From assembly GCF_008630915.1 (NCBI RefSeq), contig NZ_CP043909.1, positions 1 through 64,000 of the forward strand: DNA of 64,000 nt. The letters run 5' to 3'. The notes below the pieces were generated by a model that was not told where the DNA came from, ran no database searches, and saw only the letters and a program-made list of their open reading frames with translations. Positions 43,927-54,010 of the stretch are shown here, one piece after another; position 1 is the stretch's first letter, and each line of letters starts with the position of its first letter. The translations under genes were made by a program, and so were the position numbers. The stretch comes from Acinetobacter suaedae (GTDB taxonomy: Bacteria > Pseudomonadota > Gammaproteobacteria > Pseudomonadales > Moraxellaceae).

Positions 43927-46900
43927 ATGAAATTTAACCTTTCAGAATGGGCACTCAACAATAAAGGAATTGTGCTCTACTTTATGTTGGTACTAGGCAT
44001 TATTGGCATAATGTCTTATTCGAAACTCTCTCAAAGTGAAGATCCTCCATTCACATTTAAAGTGATGGTGGTGCAAACCTTCTGGCCTGGAGCAACTGCA
44101 AAAGAAGTTTCGACGCTGGTCACAGATCGAATCGAAAAAGAACTGATGACGACAGGGCAATATGACCGCATTATGGCGTATTCACGTCCTGGGGAGTCAT
44201 TGGTTACCTTTGTGGCAAAAGACTCTTTGCCTGCGAATCAGATTCCTGATGTCTGGTACAACGTCCGTAAAAAGATCAATGATATTCGTGCTGAGTTGCC
44301 AAATGGCGTACAAGGACCATTTTTCAATGATGAGTTTGGTGATACTTTCGGCAATATCTACGTTCTGACAGGTCAGGATTTTGATTATGCGGTAATGAAA
44401 GAATACGCTGATCGTTTGCAGTTACAACTGCAACGCGTCAAAGATGTGAGCAAAGTTAACTTAGTCGGTTTGCAAGACCAAAAGATTTGGATTGAGCTGT
44501 CAAATACCAAGGCAGTGCAACTCGGTGTGCCGGTTACTGCGATACAAGAAGCGATACAAAAGCAAAATGACATGGCCAGTGCGGGTTTCTTTGAAACAGG
44601 TACAGATCGTATTCAGATTCGCGTCAGTGGACATCTACATAGTGTGGATGAACTAAGAAAAATGCCGTTGTTGGTCGGGGACAAAACCATCCAACTCGGT
44701 GATGTCGCAGAGGTGTATCGTGGTTTTAGTGAGCCTGCTCAGCCACGTATGCGATTTATGGGTGAAAATGGGATTGGTATTGCTGTTTCCATGCGTAAAG
44801 GTGGAGACATTATTGCTTTGGGGAAAAACCTTGAAACTGAGTTTACCCGTCTGCAAAAAAGTTTACCCCTCGGGATGAAACTGCAAAAAGTTTCTGATCA
44901 ACCGATTGCCGTAAAACGCAGTATTCAAGAGTTTTTAAAAGTATTGGCCGAAGCGGTAATCATCGTGTTATTGGTGAGCTTTTTCTCTTTGGGTTTCCGT
45001 ACTGGATTGGTGGTGGCATTGTCAATTCCGTTGGTGTTGGCAATGACATTTGCCGGCATGAGCCTATTTGATGTGGGGTTGCATAAGATCTCGCTAGGCG
45101 CGCTGATTCTCGCACTCGGCTTGTTGGTCGATGATGCCATTATCGCCGTTGAAATGATGGCGATTAAGATGGAGCAGGGCTACAGCAGACTCAAAGCAGC
45201 GGGCTTTGCATGGCAAACCACAGCCTTTCCGATGCTAACGGGGACTTTGATTACCGCAGCAGGCTTTTTACCGATTGCAACTGCACAATCGGGAACAGGT
45301 GAATATACCCGTTCGATTTTCCAAGTGGTGACGATAGCCTTGGTAGTATCTTGGATTGCAGCAGTGTTGTTTGTACCGTACTTAGGTGAAAAACTATTAC
45401 CTGATTTTAGCAAGCAACAGCAGAAGGCAGCATGGTATCTACGTTTGTGGGCTCGGTTACGTAAGCAGCCAGCACCAGTCGTTCAGGCACATGGTACGCA
45501 TCATGATCCTTATCAGACCAAGTTTTATCAGTCTTTCCGTAGGGCTGTAGAAATCTGTATTACCTATCGCAAGACGGTCATTGCGACGACGGTTGGCATA
45601 TTCGTACTTTCAGTGATGATGTTTAAGTTTGTGCCACAGCAATTTTTTCCACCCTCTAACCGCGCTGAAATTTTAGTGGATTTAAAACTTGAAGAAGGTG
45701 CATCTCTGACTGCGACTGAGCAAGCTGTACAAAAAGTAGAGCAGTTCTTGGCCAAGCAAGAGGGAATTGATAATTATGTGGCTTATGTGGGAACAGGCTC
45801 ACCTCGTTTCTATTTGCCTTTAGATCAACAACTCCCGCAGGCGAGCTTTGCGCAATTTGTCGTTTTGGCTTCATCTTTGGATGATCGAGATGAAATTCGT
45901 CGTTCCTTAGAGCAGCAGATTAAGCAATTGCTGCCACAAGTGCGGACGCGTGTTTCTCTGTTAGAAAATGGCCCACCTGTGGGTTATCCATTGCAATATC
46001 GAGTTTCGGGTGAGGATTTAGCAACAGTACGTCAGTGGGCGCAGAAAGTTGCACAAGTGATGAGCCAAGATCCAAACACCACTAATGTGCATCTGGATTG
46101 GGGAGAGCCGAGTAAGATTATTGCAATCGAAATTGATCAGGATCGTGCGCGTCAGATGGGGGTGAGTAGTGTCGATTTGGCAAACTTCCTCAATGCTTCG
46201 GTGACTGGGGCTGTCATGAATCAGTATCGTGAGAAACGTGAATTGATTGAAATTCGGTTACGTGGTGATGAGACGGAACGTGCTGAAGTTGCCTCTTTAG
46301 CCAGTTTAGCTGTACCGACCAGTAAGGGAACAACGGTACCATTGGCACAAATTGCACAAATTGAGTCACGTTTTGAAGAGGGATTGATTTGGCATCGTAA
46401 CCGTTTACCTACCATTACGGTGAGAGCTGACATCCGCACACAACTTCAACCAGCCACCGTAGTTCAACAATTGGCGGATCAGATGCAAACTTTGCGTGAG
46501 GATCTTCCAAGTGGTTATTTACTTGATGTGGGCGGAACGGTTGAAGAGTCGGCACGAGGTCAGAGCTCCGTCAATGCAGGCATGCCACTATTCTTAGTCG
46601 TAGTGATGACGTTGTTAATGATCCAACTTCGTAGTATGTCTCGTGCAACGATTGTATTGCTGACAGCACCTCTGGGTTTAATTGGAGTCGTGGCATTCTT
46701 GTTATTGTTCAATAAACCATTTGGTTTTGTGGCTATGCTAGGAACAATTGCACTGTCCGGTATGATTATGCGTAATTCTTTGATTCTGATTGATCAGATT
46801 GAACAAGATATCCGAGCAGGACAAGCAGCTTGGGATGCAGTAATTGATGCAACCATGCGACGTTTTCGTCCGATTGTGTTGACCGCACTTGCTGCAGTGT

Positions 46901-47055
46901 TAGCGATGATTCCGCTTTCCCGTAGTATTTTCTTCGGGCCGATGGCTGTTGCAATTATGGGAGGATTGATCGTTGCAACCTTATTAACCTTATTTTTCCT
47001 TCCTGCGCTGTATGCAACATGGTTTAAGGTTAAGAAAGTAGCATCTAGCACATAA
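43927..47055 (+). CDS. RND efflux permease (HAE1 family)
   Basis: 1042-residue proton-driven inner-membrane efflux pump. TM1 follows MKFNLSEWALNNKGI, and two large periplasmic loops separate the membrane halves. TM4 carries the proton-relay acidic pair in LGLLVDDAIIAVEMM. TM10-12 are present, with GMIMRNSLILIDQIEQD. Residues SQSEDPPFTFKVMVV near the N-terminus resemble the MexK/TriC branch rather than AdeB or AcrB, so exported compounds cannot be predicted confidently. Operon with the adaptor; divergent TetR control likely. Confidence 0.94.
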   Translation: MKFNLSEWALNNKGIVLYFMLVLGIIGIMSYSKLSQSEDPPFTFKVMVVQTFWPGATAKEVSTLVTDRIEKELMTTGQYDRIMAYSRPGESLVTFVAKDSLPANQIPDVWYNVRKKINDIRAELPNGVQGPFFNDEFGDTFGNIYVLTGQDFDYAVMKEYADRLQLQLQRVKDVSKVNLVGLQDQKIWIELSNTKAVQLGVPVTAIQEAIQKQNDMASAGFFETGTDRIQIRVSGHLHSVDELRKMPLLVGDKTIQLGDVAEVYRGFSEPAQPRMRFMGENGIGIAVSMRKGGDIIALGKNLETEFTRLQKSLPLGMKLQKVSDQPIAVKRSIQEFLKVLAEAVIIVLLVSFFSLGFRTGLVVALSIPLVLAMTFAGMSLFDVGLHKISLGALILALGLLVDDAIIAVEMMAIKMEQGYSRLKAAGFAWQTTAFPMLTGTLITAAGFLPIATAQSGTGEYTRSIFQVVTIALVVSWIAAVLFVPYLGEKLLPDFSKQQQKAAWYLRLWARLRKQPAPVVQAHGTHHDPYQTKFYQSFRRAVEICITYRKTVIATTVGIFVLSVMMFKFVPQQFFPPSNRAEILVDLKLEEGASLTATEQAVQKVEQFLAKQEGIDNYVAYVGTGSPRFYLPLDQQLPQASFAQFVVLASSLDDRDEIRRSLEQQIKQLLPQVRTRVSLLENGPPVGYPLQYRVSGEDLATVRQWAQKVAQVMSQDPNTTNVHLDWGEPSKIIAIEIDQDRARQMGVSSVDLANFLNASVTGAVMNQYREKRELIEIRLRGDETERAEVASLASLAVPTSKGTTVPLAQIAQIESRFEEGLIWHRNRLPTITVRADIRTQLQPATVVQQLADQMQTLREDLPSGYLLDVGGTVEESARGQSSVNAGMPLFLVVVMTLLMIQLRSMSRATIVLLTAPLGLIGVVAFLLLFNKPFGFVAMLGTIALSGMIMRNSLILIDQIEQDIRAGQAAWDAVIDATMRRFRPIVLTALAAVLAMIPLSRSIFFGPMAVAIMGGLIVATLLTLFFLPALYATWFKVKKVASST

Positions 47056-47187
47056 TTTTTTTGAGAATAGAGGTGCGAAATATTGAAAATTTCAATATAG
47101 TAGCACCTATATTTTAATATCAAAAAATAATGGAATCTCATCATATAGCTGAATGAGCACAATGTGATGAATGAGGTGATATCGAGC

Positions 47188-47565
47188 ATGGGGCAAGATA
47201 AGGTTGAGCAGCATCGCCGTTACGTGGCGATTTCTTACGTGTTCATGTTTCTTGCATTATTTACAATTGTATTTGCGGCTTTCGCCTATGTATTAGCGCG
47301 AAAAGTTGCTATTGTGGATGATGCTGAGGTGTGGATTCATGCGCACGCACTCTGGATTATGCGTAATGTGCTGTTATTTATCATAATGGCTTTTTTTGCT
47401 GCTCTGTGGTTTATTCCATTGTTCTTCTTTGCGTGGGATAGTGCGCTTTGGGTAACCGCCTTGACGGTTGCTGGGGTCGTGTTTAGTGCGATTGCATGGT
47501 TATTTTTACTTAATGCATGGCTAAAAGGCATCGCTAAATATTTTAAAAACAAAGCTGTTTTCTAA
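47188..47565 (+). CDS. Small membrane protein of unknown function
   Basis: Up to 133 residues depending on the start. I favour the ATG at 47188 (MGQDKVEQHRRYV, 125 aa), although a GTG at 47164 and an ATG at 47167 are also in frame. Three hydrophobic spans: YVFMFLALFTIVFAAFAYVL, NVLLFIIMAFFAALWFIPLF, and ALWVTALTVAGVVFSAIAWL. IHAHALWIMRN between spans 1 and 2 is the most distinctive stretch and vaguely recalls Tic20/DUF4870-type proteins. It lies between the RND operon and dnaJ. Function unknown. Confidence 0.65.
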   Translation: MGQDKVEQHRRYVAISYVFMFLALFTIVFAAFAYVLARKVAIVDDAEVWIHAHALWIMRNVLLFIIMAFFAALWFIPLFFFAWDSALWVTALTVAGVVFSAIAWLFLLNAWLKGIAKYFKNKAVF

Positions 47566-47621
47566 ATTTATTGTTTTTTTATCGGAATTACCCTTGTAAA
47601 TAGATAAGATCGTCCTTATTA

Positions 47622-47668
47622 AGGCTCTGTTGGCTTTTATAAATAAAATGCCAGCAGAGCCTATTTTC
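47622..47668 (+). terminator. Terminator upstream of dnaJ
   Basis: Stem AGGCTCTGTTGGC (47622-47634) and GCCAGCAGAGCCT (47650-47662), one G-U pair, 15-nt loop, followed by ATTTTCTGTTTTTT. It separates the small membrane protein gene from dnaJ. Confidence 0.8.
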
Positions 47669-47712
47669 TGTTTTTTAGATTTAAATAAATTCCGTGAGGA
47701 GCATCGCCAACC

Positions 47713-48825
47713 ATGGCTAAACGTGATTATTATGAGGTTTTAGGCGTTTCGAAAACCGCAAGTGATGATGAGATCAAGAAAGCCTATCGTAAGTTGGCGA
47801 TGAAGTATCATCCAGACCGTAATCCTGACAACGCTGAAGCAGAAGAAAAATTCAAGGAAGCATCGGAAGCCTATGAAGTGCTTTCGGATAGTGAAAAGCG
47901 CAGTATGTATGACCGTGCTGGACACAGTGCTTTTGAAGGTGGTTTTGGAGGCGGTGGCTTCGGCGGCGGTTTTAGTGCAGAGGATATTTTTAGCCAGTTT
48001 GGTGATATTTTCGGTGGTGCTTTCGGTGGTGGTGGCCGTCAACAGCAACGCCAGCGTCGTGGTTCAGATCTCCGCTATGTGATGGAATTGACGCTAGAAG
48101 AAGCAGTAAAAGGGGTCAAAAAGACCATTACCTTTACGGCACCTGCACCATGCGAAACCTGTGATGGTAAAGGTTCGAAAAATCCAAATGACGTTGAAAC
48201 CTGTCGTACTTGTCATGGTACGGGTCAAATCCGCATGCAACAGGGTTTCTTCTCTGTTCAGCAAACCTGTAGTACTTGTCGTGGACAAGGCAAAATCATT
48301 AAGAACCCTTGTAACACCTGTCATGGTTCAGGGGTAGCAGATCGTCAACAAACACTTGAAGTCACCATTCCAGCGGGTGTGGATAATGGTGATCGCGTAC
48401 GCTTAACGGGTAAAGGTGAGGCGATTCGTGATGGTCAGTCTGGTGATTTATATGTAGAAGTGGTCGTGCGTGAACACGAAATCTTCCAGCGTGATGGTGC
48501 AGATCTTTATATGGATGTGCCTGTTAGTATTGCCGATGCTGCTTTAGGTAAAGAAATTGAAATTCCAACGCTTGAAGGGCGTGTCAGCTTGAAGATTCCT
48601 GAAGGTACGCAAACCGGTAAACTGTTCCGCTTACGTGGCAAAGGTGTTCGTCCTGTACGTAGTAGCATGGTTGGGGATTTACTATGTCGTATCGTCGTTG
48701 AAACGCCTGTGAATTTAACCAGTCGTCAGCGTGAGTTATTAAAAGAATTACAAGCATCTTTGGATGGAGATGGTCATGCATCGTCGCCAAAGAAAAAATC
48801 ATTCTTTGATCGCCTATTTGATTAA
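47713..48825 (+). CDS. dnaJ: Chaperone protein DnaJ
   Basis: Hsp40 co-chaperone that delivers clients to DnaK and stimulates its ATPase. The 370 residues have the full type I plan: J domain with YHPDRNP (HPD), a Gly/Phe-rich linker (about 75-115), and four zinc repeats [24 protein letters not shown] and [10 protein letters not shown]-terminal substrate-binding region follows. dnaK is not adjacent in this window. No sigma32-type promoter was checked with confidence. Strong downstream terminator. Confidence 0.97.
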   Translation: MAKRDYYEVLGVSKTASDDEIKKAYRKLAMKYHPDRNPDNAEAEEKFKEASEAYEVLSDSEKRSMYDRAGHSAFEGGFGGGGFGGGFSAEDIFSQFGDIFGGAFGGGGRQQQRQRRGSDLRYVMELTLEEAVKGVKKTITFTAPAPCETCDGKGSKNPNDVETCRTCHGTGQIRMQQGFFSVQQTCSTCRGQGKIIKNPCNTCHGSGVADRQQTLEVTIPAGVDNGDRVRLTGKGEAIRDGQSGDLYVEVVVREHEIFQRDGADLYMDVPVSIADAALGKEIEIPTLEGRVSLKIPEGTQTGKLFRLRGKGVRPVRSSMVGDLLCRIVVETPVNLTSRQRELLKELQASLDGDGHASSPKKKSFFDRLFD

Positions 48826-48836
48826 TCGGCATCAAC

Positions 48837-48863
48837 AAAAAACCTGCTTCGGCAGGTTTTTTT
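48837..48863 (+). terminator. Terminator after dnaJ
   Basis: Stem AAAAAACCTGC / GCAGGTTTTTT with a stable TTCG tetraloop and a T run. Separates dnaJ from dapB. Confidence 0.93.
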
Positions 48864-48905
48864 ATGGGAATTTTTTAGCGGAATGTGAGAGTTTTGCTAT
48901 AGTAG

Positions 48906-49760
<855 letters not shown>

Positions 49761-49781
49761 GCCCTAATTTTGCATGATAAA

Positions 49782-49819
49782 AGAGCTTGTATTATCGATC
49801 TAGAGGATATACAAGCTCT
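49782..49819 (+). other. Hairpin between dapB and the START-domain gene
   Basis: Perfect 11-bp arms AGAGCTTGTAT and ATACAAGCTCT around a 16-nt loop, with no T run. It could be a weak terminator, an RNA-stability element or a translation-control hairpin for the next gene, whose ATG is 29 bp beyond. Confidence 0.5.
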
Positions 49820-49847
49820 GATAATGATTAAAAGAATTGAGCATGAC

Positions 49848-50495
49848 ATGAAAAAAAAACATATCGTTCTTGCTGCGTTACTCAGTACAGCGAGTTTAGT
49901 TGCCAGTGCTGCAACAGCACCTAAACTTAGCCTGCACCGTAATGATATTAAGGTTTGGACCTATCAAACAGAAAACAATCCGATTATTCAATATAAGGCA
50001 GAAACGACCTTTAATGTGCCCTTAGAGCGTGCCGTGGCAGTGGTACTAGATGTCGAACGCACCCCGCAATGGGTACCTTATGTAGGCAAAGCGCAATTGT
50101 TATCACGAGATGATCAAAAAGGTGAGTTCATCTTATATATGGTTTTGGATTTTCCATTTCCGCTAAAAGATCGTGATGTGGTGATTAAAGGAAAAATGAA
50201 TAAGAATGCGGATGGTAGTATTAGTATCAAAAATCAGGCAATTAAGCATGACTATCCAGAGCAACCCGATATTATTCGTTTGAGTCGTTATGAAGGGGAT
50301 TGGACTTTTCAGAAAGTGGCTGACAACAAAGTGAGAGTTTCAACCCGTGGCTATGCTGATCCAGCAGGCGCAATTCCATTAAGTTTTGTGAATATGTTTG
50401 TTCAACAGCAGCCTTATCAGATGTTGATGAAGATGAAAAGAGAAGTACAAAATCCTTTATATAAGCAACCAGCTTTGCCTGATTCACTAAAATAA
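49848..50495 (+). CDS. Secreted START-domain protein
   Basis: 215 residues from the ATG at 49848 (MKKKHIVLAALL), which gives a signal peptide ending ASA near residue 22. An in-frame upstream ATG at 49770 would bury the signal. The mature part matches START/Bet v1-like lipid-binding folds: FNVPLERAVAVVLDVERTPQW, LDFPFPLKDRDVV and ADPAGAIPLSFVNMF. It is probably a periplasmic lipid or hydrophobic-ligand binder. Ligand unknown. It has its own terminator and no obvious functional partner. Confidence 0.82.
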   Translation: MKKKHIVLAALLSTASLVASAATAPKLSLHRNDIKVWTYQTENNPIIQYKAETTFNVPLERAVAVVLDVERTPQWVPYVGKAQLLSRDDQKGEFILYMVLDFPFPLKDRDVVIKGKMNKNADGSISIKNQAIKHDYPEQPDIIRLSRYEGDWTFQKVADNKVRVSTRGYADPAGAIPLSFVNMFVQQQPYQMLMKMKREVQNPLYKQPALPDSLK

Positions 50496-50500
50496 ATACG

Positions 50501-50532
50501 CAAAAGCCTGATGTAAGAATCAGGCTTTTGTT
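50501..50532. terminator. Bidirectional terminator
   Basis: Stem CAAAAGCCTGAT / ATCAGGCTTTTG with a 6-nt loop, between the convergent START-domain and MFS genes. Confidence 0.88.
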
Positions 50533-50535
50533 TAT

Positions 50536-51723
50536 TTAAGTTTGAGAACACTGTTGATATTGCGTATTGGGTTTAGTGGTTAACTTTATTTGGATGAAAA
50601 CTAGAACTAATCCAATCGCAGCCAGTAATGCTCCAATCATTGAAACTGCGGCATAATTTAAACCCAAACTTAAGACTGCACCTCCTGCTGCTGCACCGAT
50701 GGCGTTGCCCAAGTTAAATGCGCCGATATTGACTGAAGAAGCGAGTCCAGAAGCCTCTCGTGCAACAGACATCACACGCATTTGCAGTGGTGGTACGATG
50801 GCAAAAGCTGCTGCCCCCCAAAGTACCAAACCTATCGCTGCCCCTAACTGTGTTTGAGCCAAGATTGGGAAAATTACCATTAAGCCAATCAGCAATCCTA
50901 AGAATCCGATCAGCGTTTTATTCATCGATACATCTGCAAACTTTCCTCCGAAATGATTGCCAAGAGAGAAGCCAATTCCAATCAAGACCAACATCATCGT
51001 GATAAAGCTCGGTGACGCATGGGTAAATTCGACCAAGCTCGGGGCAATGTAAGTGTAGAGGGTGAACATTGCTGAAGCCCCGAATACAGTGGTGAGTAAT
51101 GCTAAAATCACAGGTAAGCGAGTGAGGACTTTCAGTTCCATTTTTATATTGGGCTTTTGCCCCACGGAACCGACAGGTAAGGCTTTCCATAGTGCCAGCA
51201 TGGTAATCAGACCGAGTGCTGAAATCGCAAGAAATGACATGCGCCAACCAATATTTTGTCCTACCCATGTGGCAAGTGGTACACCGCCGATATTTGCAAT
51301 GGTCAGCCCCATAAACATGCTTGCAACCGCACTGGCTTGTTTATTTGCAGGAACGACACTTGCGGCAACCACTGATCCAATTCCAAAAAATGCACCGTGG
51401 TTCAAGCTGGTAATCAACCGCGCCCCCATTAAACTCATATAGCTGGGTGCAAAGGCTGCTATAAGATTTCCAATGGTAAAAATCGCCATCAACAGAATGA
51501 GTGCATTGCGGCGCGCATAGCCACCAAACCAGAGTGTCATGATTGGAGCGCCTATCATGACACCTAATGCATAACCTGTGATGAGTAGACCTGCACTGGG
51601 GATGGATACCCCTAGATCGTTGGCAATATTAGGCAATAGTCCCATAGGGGAGAATTCGGTTGTACCTATTGCAAATGCACCAATCGCTAGCGCGAGTAAA
51701 GTAAAATGAACGTGACGGTTCAT
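50536..51723 (-). CDS. MFS transporter, DHA1 (AraJ-like) family
   Basis: 395-residue 12-span proton-driven exporter. I start at 51723 (MNRHVHFTLLALAIGAFAIG), because the open frame to 51792 adds residues that overlap the preceding gene. Marks: GTTEFSPMGLLPNIA in TM1, the motif A-like loop APIMTLWFGGYARRNAL, and motif C-like ISALGLITMLAL. Such proteins export sugars or drugs; the substrate is not known. The start is 1 bp after the dkgB stop, so the two form an operon. Confidence 0.88.
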   Translation of the reverse strand: MNRHVHFTLLALAIGAFAIGTTEFSPMGLLPNIANDLGVSIPSAGLLITGYALGVMIGAPIMTLWFGGYARRNALILLMAIFTIGNLIAAFAPSYMSLMGARLITSLNHGAFFGIGSVVAASVVPANKQASAVASMFMGLTIANIGGVPLATWVGQNIGWRMSFLAISALGLITMLALWKALPVGSVGQKPNIKMELKVLTRLPVILALLTTVFGASAMFTLYTYIAPSLVEFTHASPSFITMMLVLIGIGFSLGNHFGGKFADVSMNKTLIGFLGLLIGLMVIFPILAQTQLGAAIGLVLWGAAAFAIVPPLQMRVMSVAREASGLASSVNIGAFNLGNAIGAAAGGAVLSLGLNYAAVSMIGALLAAIGLVLVFIQIKLTTKPNTQYQQCSQT

Positions 51724-51724
51724 A

Positions 51725-52531
51725 TTATTGATCCCATTCAGGTGCCCATTGTTCAGGATTGACTTCACGACCATTACGTTCAAGCTGAGCAATCAATTGC
51801 ATTTCTTCAGAACTCAGCGTTAGATCTTGTGCTTTTAAGTTACTGATTAAATTTTCACGTTTGGTTGAAGAAGGGATCACGGCATAACCCTGCTGTAAAG
51901 CCCAAGCTAACGCAATTTGTGCGGTGGTTGCTTGATGTTGTGTTGCGATTTCAAGCAAGGTTGGATCATTCAGGACTTTGCCATAGGCAAGCGTCATGTA
52001 AGAAGTCACATCAATATCTTGCTGAGTTAGATAATTCGCAAGCTTCAGATTTTGTAGATAAGGACTTAATTCAATTTGATTGGTCGCGATGTGTTCGGCA
52101 CCAATGGTGTCAATCGCTTGCTGGGTTAAGGCAATATTAAAGTTCGAGATCCCTATTTGCTGGGTCAAACCTTGTTGTTTTGCTTCTAATAGCAACTGCA
52201 TCACTGCTGGAATGGATACACCCAATTGTGGTGCGGGCCAGTGAATCAAGGTAAGGTCAACCGCATCAGTGCGAAGTTTCTGTAAGCTGTCTTTTAAGCT
52301 TGGGATCAATTTATCTTCTGCAAAGTGATCAACCCAAATTTTTGTGGTTAAAAATAAATCTTGGCGTGCAACACCACTTTCGGCAATCGCTTGTCCGACT
52401 GCAGCTTCATTCTCATAAATTTGTGCTGTATCAATTGCACGATAACCGACTTCCAACGCCGTTTTAACAGAATCAATCACCACTTGATCTTTAAGACGGA
52501 AAGTACCTAAACCAAACTGTGGGATATGCAT
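51725..52531 (-). CDS. dkgB: Aldo/keto reductase, 2,5-diketo-D-gluconate reductase B type
   Basis: 268-residue NADPH-dependent reductase with the AKR catalytic tetrad Asp34, Tyr39 ([15 protein letters not shown]), Lys64 (TTKIW) and His97 (LTLIHWP). The ISNFN and AYGKVLNDP stretches and the C-terminal [10 protein letters not shown] cofactor motif are also present. Close overall to E. coli DkgB (YafB). A LysR gene is divergent, as yafC is next to yafB in E. coli. It acts broadly on 2-oxoaldehydes such as methylglyoxal. First gene of a pair with the MFS exporter. Confidence 0.93.
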   Translation of the reverse strand: MHIPQFGLGTFRLKDQVVIDSVKTALEVGYRAIDTAQIYENEAAVGQAIAESGVARQDLFLTTKIWVDHFAEDKLIPSLKDSLQKLRTDAVDLTLIHWPAPQLGVSIPAVMQLLLEAKQQGLTQQIGISNFNIALTQQAIDTIGAEHIATNQIELSPYLQNLKLANYLTQQDIDVTSYMTLAYGKVLNDPTLLEIATQHQATTAQIALAWALQQGYAVIPSSTKRENLISNLKAQDLTLSSEEMQLIAQLERNGREVNPEQWAPEWDQ

Positions 52532-52660
52532 GCTTCACCTCATCTTGTTGTGCTCGATAGAGCCTATTTTGTTGATGATGTGATTGTGCGACGATTATTG
52601 TTGCTAAAAAATAGATGAATTTGCAAAATATAGTTGACTCAATATCAATAATGATCCGCT

Positions 52661-53563
52661 ATGAAATCAAGTATTGAAGAACTACTGGCTTTTATTACCA
52701 TTGTCGATACAGGTTCTTTTGTTGCTGCAGCAGAGCGGTTAGGACAAACTGCATCCGGACTCAGTCGTTCGCTCAGCCGTTTAGAATCAAAATTAGATGT
52801 TACTTTACTCGAGCGTACGACGCGGAAATTAAAATTAACGCAGGAAGGCCAACAGTTTTTAAATCACGCGCGTAAAATTCTCAATGATCTCAACGCAGCC
52901 GAAGAAGCCTTACTTCGATCTGATCAGGATACGTCTGGCATCATTCGAGTAGACTCAGCCGTACCCTTTATCTTGCATGTGATTGCACCGTTAATGCAGT
53001 TATTTCATCAACGCTACCCAAATATCGAGATTGAGTTAAATAGTAATGATCAGGTGATTGATTTACTTGAACATAAAACCGATGTCGCGTTTCGTTTCGG
53101 TGAGTTGCATGATTCAAGTTTGCATGCCAAATTGGTGTGTCAAAGCCGTTTATATATCGTTGCTAGCCCTGCATACCTTGCTCAGCGTGGTACGCCACAA
53201 CATCCGCAACAACTGGCGATGCATGATGTGATTAGTTTTACTCGTCCACTTTATATCAATAAATGGCCGATAAAAATCGATGGTGAATACTTTGTGGCGC
53301 AATCGTGTATTAAAGCGTCGAGTGGAGAAACAGTACGACAATTATGTTTACGTGGTTTAGGCATCGCCCGATTATCTGAGTTTGAAATCTGGAAAGATTT
53401 AGAAGAGGGTCGTTTGGTGGCTTTGTTTGAAGATCAAATCGAACATTCTTATCAACGCATCCATGCGGTTTATTATCAACAAGAACATTTACCCAAACGA
53501 GTCCGCCTATTTATCGAATTTTTGACTGAGCAACTTGAACAAGGTTTCTCGGTATGTCGTTAG
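52661..53563 (+). CDS. LysR family transcriptional regulator (YafC-like position)
   Basis: 300 residues. The N-terminal HTH (about 1-60) contains AAAERLGQTASGLSRSLSRLE. A LysR substrate-binding domain follows. It is divergent from dkgB across 129 bp and probably regulates the dkgB-MFS unit, as is usual for divergent LysR genes. Its last 53 bp overlap, on the opposite strand, the 3' end of the lipoprotein gene. No strong ribosome site is visible. Confidence 0.92.
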   Translation: MKSSIEELLAFITIVDTGSFVAAAERLGQTASGLSRSLSRLESKLDVTLLERTTRKLKLTQEGQQFLNHARKILNDLNAAEEALLRSDQDTSGIIRVDSAVPFILHVIAPLMQLFHQRYPNIEIELNSNDQVIDLLEHKTDVAFRFGELHDSSLHAKLVCQSRLYIVASPAYLAQRGTPQHPQQLAMHDVISFTRPLYINKWPIKIDGEYFVAQSCIKASSGETVRQLCLRGLGIARLSEFEIWKDLEEGRLVALFEDQIEHSYQRIHAVYYQQEHLPKRVRLFIEFLTEQLEQGFSVCR

Positions 53564-53921
53564 TTGCATCGGGTAGTTGAACTTCTAAAACACGGACTTG
53601 TTTACCTGCTGCCTGAATGACCGACACCATAATCTGTTGCTGTTCTAAAGTACATTCAAGTTCAACAGTTGGCAAAAGCAGGCCTGATAAAATCAGTCCA
53701 TTCTCATTGGGCTTTTTATAGATCAACTTCAGTGTATGTTGCTGTTCCTGTGTTGAGATTTGTTCAAGTTTCCAAAACTCATACATCTGTTGGTTTTGAG
53801 TGGTTAAGTATCCCTCAGCAAGTCTTTTACAGACCTGTTGCTGTTGATAAACGGTCTGGTCGGTAAATTGGCAGCCAGTAAATAGGACGCTACATACTAT
53901 AAATAAGAGTTTATTTTTCAT
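53511..53921 (-). CDS. Small lipoprotein of unknown function
   Basis: 136 residues from the ATG at 53921, chosen for its strong AGGAGG ribosome site and lipoprotein signal (lipobox near LFTGC, Cys 17). A longer frame from 53975 would bury the signal. The mature part is Gln-rich and mixed alpha/beta, with three further Cys. No recognised domain. Its 3' end overlaps the convergent LysR gene by 53 bp. It is divergent from the MocR gene. Confidence 0.75.
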   Translation of the reverse strand: MKNKLLFIVCSVLFTGCQFTDQTVYQQQQVCKRLAEGYLTTQNQQMYEFWKLEQISTQEQQHTLKLIYKKPNENGLILSGLLLPTVELECTLEQQQIMVSVIQAAGKQVRVLEVQLPDATNDIPRNLVQVAQSKIR

Positions 53922-54010
53922 TGCCTTATCCTCCTGTAGTTGATTTTTATAGCTTAATAGTGTTGTATAAACCAATACAGATACAGAAATTTATAAAAAA
54001 GCAGTACAGA

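Noticed and set aside
43927..47055. Naming the RND pump AdeB or AdeJ
   Set aside because: The N-terminal sequence and two-gene layout without an outer-membrane factor do not fit AdeABC or AdeIJK. Only the HAE1 family is supported.
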